A DNA stretch of 64,000 nt from Aspidapion aeneum (lineage: Eukaryota > Arthropoda > Insecta > Coleoptera > Brentidae). A program made the translations under genes and the position numbers. Below the pieces are notes generated by a model that saw nothing but the letters and a program-made list of their open reading frames with translations, did not search any database and had not been told where the DNA came from. This document shows positions 11,229-22,572 of the stretch, piece by piece. Position 1 is the first letter of the stretch. The number at the start of each line of letters is the position of its first letter. The DNA is taken from NCBI GenBank assembly GCA_963576565.1, contig OY755047.1, forward strand, positions 3,299,931 to 3,363,930, read 5' to 3'.

Positions 11229-11595
11229 CGGAAACGTTAACAACTACCATTTTTTTACGCAAACTAAGAAGTTTTTTACTAGACGCCATTTCCAAGACAT
11301 CGATTACTACCCAACTGAAAAATAAAAATAAAACACAGCAGTCCCTTCGAATACAATAAGTTGTAAATACGACAGAAGTATATAGTCTCCGCATTAAAAC
11401 GGAAAGAGGTAATTCCCCTCATGTCTTGCAGCGCTCCGTTTCGTTGTTACAGGTTCGCGTCCGGTTATTAGAGTGTCCGGTTATAGCAGTGAATTTTACA
11501 TGTCAAGAAATAGGGAAAAGCTTGGTCCCAACAAATCTGTCCACCTAAAGGGAGTGTCGGCTTAATAGACCTGTCAGCAAGGAGAGGTTTCACCG
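11229..11595 (-). mobile_element. Pogo/Tigger-like derivative, copy 3 (one end missing)
   Basis: The right end GAGAGGTTTCACCG is followed by TA. Inside, AACTAAGAAGTTTTTTACTAG and the GTCCGGTTA words match copies 1 and 5. The left third, including the helix-turn-helix coding part, is absent. Confidence 0.75.
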
Positions 11596-11597
11596 TA

Positions 11598-12248
11598 TTA
11601 AAATAATAATTAAAAATATAATTTTGTTTTTTTCTTCCTGGTAATCGGTCGTCAAACTAAATTTTTGTTGGGTTGGTGTATAGCAAGAGATGATATTATA
11701 GAGTCCGGCCCTCGAAGAAAACACTTCTTATATGCTCTGGCCTTTGTTCGCGTAGGCCACAAGGCGACATAATATTGTAGACAGGGCCGTACCCAGGTAA
11801 AAGTTTCGGGGAGTCATTCAAAAATTTCAATAAAAAAATTGACATATTGTGCAATTTTTATGTATTATTTGTGTTCCTGAGAAATCTCTTTTAACACACT
11901 TGATCCCTTGATCATCTTTTAAGTACGGCTGTTTGCAAAAAATTCTACTCACAGGCGGTGCGTGCGTGTATAACTTCTGAACTAAAGAAAATTTGACATT
12001 TTACAAAAAAACAGAACGGGTTTTAAAAACATATATTATCAAGTTAGAAAAAGTGGGGGCCACCCTGACTCCCCCGATGCGCCGTCGCTGATTGTACTAG
12101 AAAATTAAAGCTCAGGCGTGGTGGTTTTAAAAAACACCATGATACTTGGGACAAGGAATAAAAAGATAAAATTTACTTGCCGGAAACCAAGCAAATCATT
12201 TACTTTAGACAGGTACATTTCTAGTCTGCTTAATTTAAATCTACACTT
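11598..12248. other. Unassigned stretch with hAT-like fragments
   Basis: CAGGGCCGTACCCAGG at 11782 looks like a hAT left end. A GGGGGCC-rich piece near 12055-12090 may belong to a right end. I could not pair them with confidence. Confidence 0.35.
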
Positions 12249-13085
12249 TCTATCTATCTATTTAATTAGCCTTCTTTGATACATCTTTGGACATATGCCT
12301 CCCCCAATATCTTCCACTATTCTCTGTCTGTCCATGTTCATCCATCTAGTTCCCGTATGTTTCTTCAAATCGTCCGCTCATCTCATTTGAGGTCTTCCCC
12401 TACTTCTTTTATTTTCCCAAGGTCTCCAGTTTACAATATATTTGTTCCATTCGATCGTCTTTCTGTCTGATATTATGACTGGTAAAATTCAATTTTAATT
12501 TTGCTACTTCTCCTCTGACATCCCTTACTTTTGTTTTATTTCTTATCCATTTATTATTTTTTCTATCTGTTAGCTTTACATGTAACATTTTTCTTTCCAA
12601 GGATCAAGAGCTTTTGTTATCTTATCCATGCTTAATTTTATAAGCGTCAAGGTCTGGGATCAATATGAATATGAATACAGGAAGAAAACATTGGTTATAC
12701 ACTTTCATTTTGAGGTACTGAGTATATTTATTATTTTTCAATATGTAGCTTAATTTACCGAATGCTGCCCTGGCCAATCTTACTCGTCTCTTGATTTTAG
12801 CTGTTGGGATTTCTTGTTTAAGTTTAATAATTTGTCCCAGATAGGTATATATTCCTTTACTTGTTCTATTTTTTCTTGGTTTTTTTATGTCTTTGTTATG
12901 ATTTCAGTTTCAGTGTAGTTCATACTCAAGCCTATATTTTAATTTGCTGTATCCAGTTCTTCCAGCATTTTTATCAGTTCTTCTTTCTTATCTGTTATTA
13001 AGGCGATATTATTAGCTTATTTTAGCTGGTTCAAGTATTGTCGGCCTACTTTGATGCCTATTTCTTCCCAATCTAAGTTTTTTTA
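12249..13085 (-). mobile_element. LINE-B copy 1, C-terminal and partial RT region
   Basis: The 3' end at the left has a (TAGA)n-type tail (TATCTATCTATTTAATTAG on the plus strand). Minus-strand reading gives the end of a LINE ORF2 with EEWKILGEAYVQ-like coding in broken frames, the thumb-type region around 12650-12830, and a degenerate catalytic-box region near 12960-13030. Stops occur throughout. The 5' side is lost near 13085. Family B is distinct from A in sequence and tail. Confidence 0.75.
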
Positions 13086-13325
13086 ACGATATTTAAACTA
13101 ATTTTTCTCTTTAAAATTTTATTACCACCTTTTCCGTTGCTAAGCATCCCCACACAAAGATGCGTCATATAAACGACGCGTCGCGACGTCCGTGGGTAAG
13201 TCCGTCGGTCTGTGCTTACTCCGCATGATTTCCAAACTTCATAGACTGACTATACTAACTTCTTCACCGGTATATTTTCACCTTCCTCGAAAAAAAATAA
13301 CCCGAAAATGTGTTATTTGCGTGTA

Positions 13326-13408
13326 CAGTGAAACCTCTCCTTGCGGACACCTCTATTAAGCGGACACTCCCTTTAGGCGGACAAATTTATTGAAACCAAT
13401 CTTTGACC
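13326..13408. mobile_element. Pogo-like end fragment, copy 4
   Basis: CAGTGAAACCTCTCCTTGCG preceded by TA, then the GGCGGACAAATTT word shared with copy 2. Only about 80 bases of one end remain. Confidence 0.75.
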
Positions 13409-13519
13409 ACGCCTCAAATGAACGTACACATACGTACGCTAGCTCAGCCTCGCCTCGAAGCATGCGAGTGCTGCCTTAAATTATTAGGCTCCTTATACCC
13501 GGTTTCCATATATGCGTGC

Positions 13520-13640
13520 TCACCCTGATTCAAAAAACGCATCAGGTGATGCTGCATTTAAAACCGGTGCAAATCCATGTTCGGTCACGTGATGTGTTTT
13601 TAAATCACGCATAGGTGGATACTAGGCTTTAAGATTATTT
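13520..13640. repeat. Small foldback repeat T, copy 1 (degenerate)
   Basis: CACCCTGATTCAAAAAACG here is the same sequence that forms the arms of the foldback at 28098-28155. GTGCAAATCCATG nearby corresponds to the loop region of that copy in reverse. The right arm is degenerate. Confidence 0.5.
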
Positions 13641-14625
13641 TTTGTTATTATTATGTCAGTTTAAAACATTTTTCTACGTTGTCCGACGCCTATTCTCCAC
13701 CTTCTTCGATCCTGACAATCATCTTCTGTCAGATTTTTTTGACTCATTGATCTTTGGATTGACTGTTGCCATTTTAGTTTAGGAAAGTTTTTTTCTGCAC
13801 CCTATTGGTTGCCATTCTAGTTCATCCTGGAACGGTATCATATGCTTTTTGTAGGTCCACAAAGGTAACATGAGTCTCTATATTTCTGGCGCTCCTTTTC
13901 TCAATTACTTGTTTAAGACAAAAAACATTATCACTACAAGATCTGCCTGCACGAAACACACTTTGCTCTTCTTCTTGTTGTTCATGAAAATCATTCAAGA
14001 ATCCTACCGTACAATCTACTTAGAGTACTGGTTACTGAAATTCCTCTGTAATTGTTGCAATCCAGCTTGTTTCCTTTTTTATGTATTGAGGATATGAATG
14101 CAATTTTTCAATCATCAGGTATTGGATGTCCGTTTATGCATTGATTGATAATATTATGTGAGATTTTCTATATTTGAGCATTTCAGCATATATTCCTCCA
14201 GATCTGCTAGCTTTTCCGGATTTAAGCTTTTTGATGCTACTCTTTACCATTTCTTTTTCGATGATTACTTCCTCTCCATGTACTCGGAGAGGCTGCCAGA
14301 TATTCGGGTCTCGACTCCTGCAGCAGTCCCTTGTAGTGTTTTGTCCATTGTTCTGGTTTGATGATCTGGATGTTTACTTTTTCTTTTGTTGGGTTTTTTA
14401 CTGTAGAAATGAATTTCTATACTTCAGAACTCTGCCTAGCACCTACGTGGGTATTTATATCGTGGCAATTGCGCTCGAACATTTCATTTTTTTCTTTGCG
14501 TATCAAAGTCTTAGCTGTCTTCTGGTTTCCCTGTAGATTTCTAGGTCTCTTTGCTCTTTAGTACTGAGCCATTTCAAGTATGTGCGTTTTTTCTCTTTGA
14601 CCATTTCCTGTACCTTTAAGATTAG
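13641..14625 (-). mobile_element. LINE-A copy 4 with internal deletion
   Basis: The 3' end lies at 13641-13820 with the C-terminal coding. Near 13820 the sequence jumps directly to the RT fingers region (KAYDTVP equivalent at ~13830), so the catalytic box and thumb are deleted. From 14040 to 14625 the upstream linker is present, making this one of the copies reaching furthest 5'. There are many stops. The plus-strand ORFs 14158-14561 are antisense shadows. Confidence 0.8.
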
Positions 14626-15405
14626 CAGTATATATAAATTTAAACTCTCGCTGCCTATATGATTGAGGAAGCTATGGGAAAGCTATAGCTGGCATCGATA
14701 GCTATAGCTGTCTTCAGTCCCGTCCCGATCCTCGCCGAGAAGAGGAGCGCACTTTTTTCAGCTCTGTGAACGCTCTATTAGAACGCTTCCTAGCTTCCGC
14801 GTAAGAAAATTGACTCTTAAACTTTCCCTTATTTAAAAAACAAAATATTTAAAAAAAAACTCGATTTTTTTGGACTATTACTACAGTTTTTTGTATGAAA
14901 AAGAAAAAGGATTTCTGGGATATTTATGGACGTTTGAATCTTGTTTTAAAAAAGTAAGTTTGATGTTGTTTTTCTGTGTAGCAAAGGGTATGTTTATTCT
15001 TATATTTTCAGAGCGTAACAAAATTTTGGAAAAGCTTTTTTCCATGCGAAAAAATCGCTCCTAAACTACTACTTTGTAGTCCTCCATGCTTCTACCCATC
15101 TCCCATCCTGTCATTCCCCCCCCCCCCCATTGAAAAAACCATACTCGCATTATTTTATCAAATGCCCTATATTTGATTTCAAAAATTATTTCTGCACACG
15201 CTTTAAGACTTTTTACAACACCATTTAACTAGTTTCCCCCTCCCTCTCTCCTACCCCACCTTTACTCAATGGAAGGTAAAAAAACTACACGTACTTTTTG
15301 GGTCACTCTAAATGGTGGTGCTTTTTATAAGGCTGAATAAGAATTAAACCTAAAATTTGGAAATAAAAAAATTATATAAAAAAAAACACCCAACTGCTCA
15401 GGGTT
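14626..15405. other. Unassigned AT-rich stretch
   Basis: Contains GCTATAGCT palindromic words near 14670-14705 and a C13 run at 15117-15129. The 64-codon ORF at 14870-15064 is not recognisable. Confidence 0.3.
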
Positions 15406-15413
15406 GGATGGGA

Positions 15414-15500
15414 CAGGCGGGCAGCCGGGCAAATGCCCGGTGGGCCGGTACAATTTAGGACCGGTTGGGCCGCTGGCCCGATGTACCTATTCCAAATTAT
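15414..15500 (+). mobile_element. hAT-like terminal fragment
   Basis: CAGGCGGGCAGCCGGG followed by CCCGGTGGGCCGGT is G+C-rich against an AT-rich background and has the form of a hAT end with subterminal repeats. The other end was not identified. Confidence 0.45.
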
Positions 15501-15997
15501 TAATATTTATTTTTGTATATTTGACAAACGAACTAATTAAAACATTAAACATTTAAATTTAAAAAAATCTGTTGTAGTAACTACAGGCCTGCGTTACTCG
15601 TTTGATTGTCACAGTTACTTTTATTAAAATAAGTATAATGTATCAAGGAGATAATGTGATATGTATCAAGGAGATAATATCCAGAAGAAAAAATCGGGAG
15701 ATTAAAAAACTGTAATAAAAATATTGTCCAATTTTTTTTCTTATTTGTGTTGCTGTTGTGAAATCTCTTTTAGCACACTTTGTTGACTATTTTGGTGGGG
15801 ATTGATCCCCCTGATCTCCTCCTTCGGTACGACCTTGCCAATATCTCATATCTTAGTTGCGAAAGGTCATTTTTGGTGCTAAAATACATTAAAAAAATCT
15901 AAGAAATCGATTAACCCATTGAAAAATCGGTATTGGGTCCAATTCAAATTAAGGAGATCATAGATAAAACTGCAGCATCAAGTTCATTATTAAGAAA
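15501..15997. other. Unassigned stretch with a short tandem duplication
   Basis: TGTATCAAGGAGATAAT is repeated twice 24 bases apart near 15638-15680. Nothing else recognised. Confidence 0.35.
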
Positions 15998-16036
15998 GTC
16001 ATTACCACGGATCACCTGGTGATCCGTGGTCATTAC
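15998..16036. repeat. Micro-palindrome with perfect 8-bp duplication (locus 2)
   Basis: GTCATTAC (15998-16005) and GTCATTAC (16029-16036) flank a 23-base insert. The insert has 11-base arms CACGGATCACC and GGTGATCCGTG around a single T. The arms are the same as at 1020-1049 but the flanking duplication differs, so these are two independent insertion sites. Confidence 0.85.
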
Positions 16037-17820
16037 CATATGAAAAATTAGCATTCCTGCTCTGCCCCCGGTAGTTAAAAGGGCGCAAGTGACAAAAGTG
16101 TGATTCGGAAAAAAACGACTACAAAATTTTAATTGTTTGTAAGGCTATACCTACTACAGTTACTGCTATTTGTTTTTTTTTTTTTTTAATTTTAATACAT
16201 AGGACATGATGGAAAATTCGTCGAGACCAAAAACCTAAATTCGAAAAAAAATTACTTGCAGCCTTTTAACTAACGGGGGCAGTGCGTGCTGTTGTATGTT
16301 GAAATTTTGTACGTTTTTATTTTTTTTATAGTTTTCAGTTTGTAAAAAAATTAGATATTAATTATGTTAATAGGTAGGGTTTAATATAGGCATACAGAAT
16401 ATAAAACTTTACAAACATATCTAGAGCAGTAGCACAGATATTAATAAAAAAGGAGATTTTCTGAAAGTCTTTAAACACCTTGTATCTCACAAGTTAGGAT
16501 GTTTAGGACATGCATACATATGTTTATATAAAGTTTTTTTTTCTCAAAATGCAAATTACATCCTTTAAAATTAGCATGTTATTTAAGAACAAAATCTCCA
16601 TAATATCAAGAACAAAAATAACACAATATGGCTTCGTTTTCTTTGCCGTAAAATTTTTGTGCCGAAGCGAGGGCCGAATAAAAAAAAATTGACAGGGCCG
16701 GTTTGTTTGAGCCCATTTAACCCTGCAACTGATAAATCCTTAGCTTTTTTTACATGAAATGTTTTTGTTTTGATATATTTATCTGTAGCCTTATGGGGGC
16801 AAACTTCGTCCGAAAACTTAACATTTGACAACACTGATATCGCGTTTTTTGCCCAAATCTTTGTTCTAATAGAAATAGAAAACGAGCAAGCAGAACGAGT
16901 CGAAATTTTGAGGGGTAGTGTTTTAAAGCATTTTTAACAACCGTATCTTAGCAGTTTTTCGCAAAATCATTTTATTCAAAAAATATAAAAAAATTTATGG
17001 CTAAAACACAACAAATATTTCAAAACAATGTTTGGCATTTCAGTAGCCTAATTGTGTTATAGAAAACTGTAGCGAAATTGTTTCGATTTTTGTATTTTTT
17101 GGAAATGTACAAAAGAAAATCAAAAATCTAACAAGATACGTTTGAAGATTTTTAAAAAATCTTGCATATGAACAGAAATAATATTTCAACTAGTTTTTTA
17201 TAGAAGAGATCTATTAGGATTTACAAAAGCGTGCTAAATTTTATATTTGATCCAGGACACCAAATCAGACAAGAGCCATCAACCTCTTGACTGAAGCGCC
17301 ACCCCCATATACCGGGGGCAAGTCAATTCAATTGAGAAAATTTAACTAAGATCACGTGACCCGGATTTTCACATTTTCAGATATTTTGAAAAAATAAAAT
17401 ATCGTTTAATATAAGTTAATATAAGTTAAATGATTATTAGTATGTATTTAAAGACATACAATTTTTTCTATTTACAAAACGTTTTTTTAAGGGCGGGCCA
17501 TAGCGTAACAAACAAAATCACGGGATTACGAACCAATTTATAAGATAGGTTTTGATAATTAGTATATTGCTCAGTTAACAGAAGCTTGTGCTACACTCGC
17601 TGAGTTGAAAATAAAGCCCTTTTCATTTATTTATTTATTTATTACATAACAAGAGAAGAAAGTGACAAATTTCACACGAGCGTGAGAAAGTTACTTTCTG
17701 TCGAGTTATGGACGCTATTTTTCCTACGAACACTGTTGAACTATACTAGTTTTTGTAAAAATTGGTGTTTAATTTTGCGTAAATCAAATGAAACTGCTTT
17801 TCCGTACGTGTGGGAAAGTA
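16037..17820. other. Long unassigned AT-rich stretch
   Basis: No ORF beyond 83 codons and none recognisable. A (TTTA)n tract after AATAAAGCCCTTTTCA at 17605-17641 looks like the tail of a plus-strand LINE. CAGGGCCGG at 16694 resembles a hAT end. Confidence 0.35.
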
Positions 17821-18340
17821 GTTAGCAACACTTTGTTTGAAACTCGTAGACAATGATTGTGTAGAAATAAAATTTCGGACTTCCATTGTCTTTATTTATT
17901 TTAAAACACGACGTTTCGGTTAGTAAGTATCTCTAACCGTTATCAAGTGTAAACTAAACAATCTAGTCTCTAGGCTACTACTTATACTACTTGGTGTGCA
18001 GTCAGGTGTGACGGCCCACCCCCTTTTTAATCGTAAGACGCCTGTTTTTCTTAAGGAGTGGTTTCCATATGTTTGGTATGTCCGTGCTTGGTTGACTGAA
18101 AACTTCTTTATTCTGCATTATAAACGCAGCTTCAATAAACTTTCGTTTTCGCCAATGCGACTCCTTATGTAAAACTGTAGCTTCTGACCACTGAATCCTG
18201 TGATCATGTGACCATGCATGATCTGCTAAACCGGATTTTTCAATATCCCCTAATTGGGTACTTTTATATAACCGAAACGTCGTGTTTTAAAATAAATAAA
18301 GACAATGGAAGTCCGTAATTTTATTTCTAGTTAGCAACAC
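17821..18340 (-). mobile_element. Penelope-like element, 5'-truncated, with inverted terminal repeats
   Basis: GTTAGCAACAC at 17821-17831 recurs at 18330-18340 as a target duplication. After the left one come ~31 nt, then an inverted repeat (17863-17924) matched by its reverse complement at 18268-18329. Both arms contain ACGACGTTTCGGTTA or its complement. The core encodes a GIY-YIG-type C-terminus on the minus strand. Truncated Penelope copies commonly have inverted or direct pseudo-LTRs and a short extension, so the layout fits the family. Confidence 0.8.
18002..18265 (-). pseudogene. Penelope-like GIY-YIG endonuclease, C-terminal 87 residues
   Basis: An uninterrupted minus-strand frame runs to a stop at 18002. 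It reads LADHAWSHDHRIQW, then LHKESHWRKRKFIEAAFIM, then QPSTDIPNIWKPLL. The segments HxxxHxH...W, a basic block followed by (K/R)FIEA with its catalytic-type glutamate, and the proline-rich SQPS end are how GIY-YIG domains of Penelope elements finish. The GIY and YIG motifs and the whole reverse transcriptase are missing upstream. In intact elements the domain nicks target DNA to prime reverse transcription. Too short to act alone. Confidence 0.8.
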
Positions 18341-21267
18341 ATGTGCGAAAAAGTATAGTGACAGTTAAACACTTTCCATACATGTGCCGAAGTACTGGAA
18401 GTACTTGTAACACATGTGCGAAAAAAACTCTGCACACGGATGAAATTTAATGTTTTCTGAGGATGCAAATCGTGTAAAATCCAACATTTTCATATGTGGT
18501 CGCAGGAAATAGTAATTTACCTAACCAGTGCGGAAGACGCACCCACATTCGTTAAGTATGTAGGTAAAATATTTTTTCTACGAGGTTGTGGAAACAAAAA
18601 TAAAGTACGACAATAACAACAACTTATTTACTATATTTAATTTACAATGATTGCCGAAAACTTTACTTCTTAGTTAATCACAGAACACCAAGGGGGCTTC
18701 TTATCCTGTGCAGCATCTGTGGATCAGGAGATTTTCGTTTTTATATTCTGGATCAATGATATCGGAAGGTCTTTAAATATATTTTGCTCTGGATGTATTT
18801 GGAGGCAGGCTCATAGTAACATTATGTGTTCCATCCTATTGTAGTCTTCTTCGGGATTATCGGTATTTTCTATCACAGTAAATAAACACTTTTTTCTATT
18901 TTTATTTATAAGATGAAATGTCATCCCCTGGTTTTTGTCAATTGTTATTTACTCTATTCCTTTATTTTTTCTGTTGCTATTGAAAAACTAGCCGCCCACT
19001 TGTGTTTTTAGGCAAAAATTAACGTCAGTGTCAAACTGAAAATGTGTTGTTTTTTGTCATCCCTAAAATTTTAGTAAGGCCCACAATTTAGAAACCGAAT
19101 AGGTGTCCCTAGGACTCTAATATGTAGTGCCACCTATTGACTGATATTTAAATATTTTGCCTTGTTGTCTTTTGCTTAAAAAATTGGCTGAATCGAATTT
19201 GTCGCCTTATGAGCGACATGGTAAACATTTGTGCGCAACACTCCGATTTTTTTTTTTTTACTGACTCAAAATTCTGCCCCTACTATGTTGTTTTGACACG
19301 ATCCGCCGCTGGGTTTAAAGCCCATTCTAGATTTGTGATCAAGTATAGCAGATAGAAAAGAACTGTATTTTTTTAATAAAATTTAAAAAAAAGCTCTCTA
19401 TACCTACCATAAATTTTCCGTCTTTTTCTGCTCCAGAAAGTTTTTTGAATGGAACTTTCAACCTTATTCCCGAACTCCATGCAACCGTCCCGGATTTAGA
19501 CACAGGAATTGACTTCATTTTCAAAACTTTAAAGCCTTTACAATGGACCGTTTCTATAAATCAAGTTTTAAAAGAAGTTAAATCGAAAAAAGACACAAAT
19601 ATAAGGTAGCTGTCCCAATTAAGGCCACCAAGTTTTGTTTCATATGGGCATAGTTTTATTTTTGTTCTTGATGAACATTTTTTTTGTGAGATAATGCCGA
19701 AATGTGTTATTTACAACTGTTTTTGGTGCACCTGGCCTTGGATTGTTTGCTAAGGCTAATCCGTCCACGCTTGAATTATCCATACTAACGAGAAACTGTC
19801 GACTTCTGTGGTGATTCTTTACCGAACACAAAAATCAACTCGGCAAAGCATTCTTGTTGAGATTATTTTCTAATTTAATTACTTTTATATATGACACCCT
19901 GTATATTTTTAAAACCTTTTCCCTTAAGGAATCGAAAGGGCATCCCTGTCCTTTGTCCTTAAAATCAAAGCTTTGAGCTTTTGTAACAAAAAAATTAAAT
20001 CTGTGGCCTGCGCTATTGAAAATGCAAAAACTAATTAACAAAAATAATTAAAAACATGACATTTATTGCCCAATAGCTCTTTTTTAAATTTATGAAAGCA
20101 GTTACCAAAGTTAGGCGCATTTGTGCAGCTTTAAAAAACACACAAATTTTAAAAAAGTAGAAAGTGAGAAAAAAATTATACTCTATTCACTGATCAATGA
20201 AAAAATATTTTTTTTTCGATTCTCGTCAAAATACAATTTGTAATATGTCAATACCAAAGCATCCAGAATGTTGAAAAATCCAATGAGCTTCCAACTTTTG
20301 ATGCTGTTCGGTTCAGAAATGATCACTTATGGTGTGTGTTAAATTTTATACCGTTTTTGTGTTTAGTTTTTTTTATATGACGTTTCAAAGTTCACGTTAA
20401 AAGGCGGGAAAAAGAATGTTTTTCGCTAAATTTTTAAGGGGTGGATATGATATATGCTTTTTAGCTAATTTGATTGCGCTGAATTCAAATCTGCGTTTAT
20501 TTTTCTAATATCTCTTTTTGTTCGAGTTATGATAATTAAAACATTTAATATGCAGACCTTTTTTAAAAAATCATAAAAAATCAGTACATCCAGATAACTT
20601 AGATTTTGTTGATCCGTTCCGTTAATAAAAGATCATAATAACGTAAAAAGAATATGACGCGTCATTATTTCGATGGACTCGTATTTGATAGCTCTACGGA
20701 AACGACCTATTTTTGTTGCATTTTGACGGTTTTTTTTTCATTGTCTCAAAAACCGTTTTGCTACAGCAAACCCAATTACAGATTTGAAATCAGGAGGGCC
20801 GAGTTAGTTAAGAAACATATGTCACATGTCAATATTCAAAATTTTAACAGTGAAAAAATTTTTTAGAACTACTGCGATATATATTTTAAATACCCTGTAT
20901 ATTTATAATTCTAAAAAGCAGTAAGGGCAATATGTCATACTAACTTAACTTTATTATTTATATATCCCTTCTTGATCCAAGGGGTCAAAATAAGAATAAA
21001 TCAGCTTTTCGTGGCGTATAAAATACAGCTGAAAGCTGGGCGTAGCTGAGCGAGCTTAAATGTAGCTGAAATAGAAAAATATGTTTCCGGGCATGTGCCA
21101 CGCTTCTCGGCTTTAAAATTTGGTAATACTTTTACTCTGTATATATTTCTCTTTCCATATTGCGGTAACAGGTGTTTTCCGGTCTCGAAAAATATTGGAA
21201 AAGATGTATTTGATAATTGAAAGTAAAAAAAGGTCGTTTTTATTCTTCACTCTTCTCACCATAATAC
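18341..21267. other. Long unassigned AT-rich stretch
   Basis: Several ORFs of 60-70 codons on both strands, none recognisable and none with a supporting context. ACACCCTGTATA occurs at 19894-19905 and TACCCTGTATA near 20891. CAGCTGAAAGCTGGGCGTAGCTGA near 21027 is a run of AGCTG words. I see no gene. Confidence 0.35.
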
Positions 21268-21639
21268 TTAACCCTTAACTGACGTGGTGACATTTTGGAA
21301 CACAAACCACGTTGTGGGGTCTCTGGGACTCCAATTTTTTTTACAACAAATAATGACAGTTAGTGACACTATTTTAATTTTCTTTTATTTTGGATTGAAA
21401 ATGGTGTTTTATAAAAAACGCTAATGAAGAAAATTAACTTTATTATAATATAAAAGAAAAAGAGGAATCTTTTTAAAAAAAAACAAGTAAAAAAAAACTT
21501 TTTTTCTAAATGCCTGGACAACCTTATGCCATTAAACTTCGAAGTATCCAACTGTAGTGGCTCTTTGTTTATAGTATGTACCTGCAAAAAAAAAAAAAAT
21601 ATATATATATATATTGGACAAAATAGTAAAATATAACCT

Positions 21640-21975
21640 AATTAAGATCAATCCCACCCAAATAAAAATTTAGAATGCTAGTAATATTAAAATAGTATTC
21701 ACATGACAGTACCTAGTATAAGGTCTGGGAAGACATAAAGGCTGCATCACCACACAGCCATTATTATGAATTTTTAATATGATGAATGGTTGATATGGTC
21801 AGAAAATAGTAGATATTAGGCATTGTTTATTACCGATTATTAACATTATTATTACAGATTTTTTTATTCCTAGTATATATTACTGATATGTTAAATAAGA
21901 ACCACTGCTTTGTCAATGAATAATTTCTTTTCTGACAATAAAGCTTATTTTTGATTGATTGATTGATATTTGATT
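21640..21975 (+). mobile_element. Possible 3' end of a LINE inside the piggyBac element
   Basis: AAATAAGAACCACTGCTTTG, then CAATAAAGCTTATTTT, then (TGAT)n at about 21951-21966 has the form of a non-LTR 3' UTR with a simple-repeat tail. No coding part or duplication identified. Confidence 0.35.
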
Positions 21976-22036
21976 TTTAAAAGTTACCTACCAATAACAA
22001 AAATCTGCAAAAGTTACTTACTATGATTTTTCCCAT

Positions 22037-22372
22037 TCATTCACTTTCATCAACATCAACGACACACTTTCGGCAGATTTTCTTAATAAATTGCAGGCAG
22101 ATTGGCTTCTTGCATTTTGTACATAAATAAGAAGTCTCTCTCAGTAATTTTGGGTTGCAACGTGAGCAGTATTTTCTTGCGTTTCTAGGTAGAACTTCAG
22201 GCTCTTCGTCATTATTTGGTTCGGATTCATGTTCACTGAGAATGTATTCACTCTCTTTGACACTATCTTCTTCCAGATCAGAGAAATCGCTGCCCCATTC
22301 ATCATACCACGCCTGAACAGTTTCTTCAAACTCGGAATCACCCGATCGCACTATTTTCCGACGAGTTGCCAT
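22037..22372 (-). CDS. piggyBac-derived protein: acidic N-terminus joined to Cys-rich C-terminus
   Basis: 111 codons, open from ATG to stop. Residues 1-62 are the acidic leader usual for piggyBac transposases (WGSDFSDLEED at 26-36; poly-acidic stretch 47-59). Residues 69-103 hold seven cysteines (69, 72, 84, 87, 92, 100, 103) as C-x2-C...C-x2-C-x4-C...C-x2-C, resembling the C-terminal zinc-binding domain that recognises the element's ends. The central DDD catalytic region of about 400 residues is absent, yet the junction keeps frame. It cannot cut DNA. If expressed it could bind ends or block active transposase, which is inference. A simple deletion relic is equally possible. Confidence 0.6.
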   Translation of the reverse strand: MATRRKIVRSGDSEFEETVQAWYDEWGSDFSDLEEDSVKESEYILSEHESEPNNDEEPEVLPRNARKYCSRCNPKLLRETSYLCTKCKKPICLQFIKKICRKCVVDVDESE

Positions 22373-22532
22373 TTCTCAAAAAAGTCATGAAAACTACGTT
22401 GTGGGGTCCCAGGGACTACCGGGCGGTCTGTTCGCAAGTTCAAACGTGACTAACAGTTTCGTCGCACTAGAATGATGTTGTTGAGCACATAGTAGGAAGG
22501 TACTTTTTTTTTTTTTTGTCAAACACACTGTG

Positions 22533-22572
22533 TTTTTTTTATTACAATCTAGTCAGATTGTAATAAAAAAAA
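22533..22572. repeat. Perfect 18-bp hairpin inside the piggyBac element
   Basis: T8 plus ATTACAATCT pairs with AGATTGTAAT plus A8 across a 4-nt AGTC loop. It lies between the ORF's start and the right element end. Confidence 0.75.
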
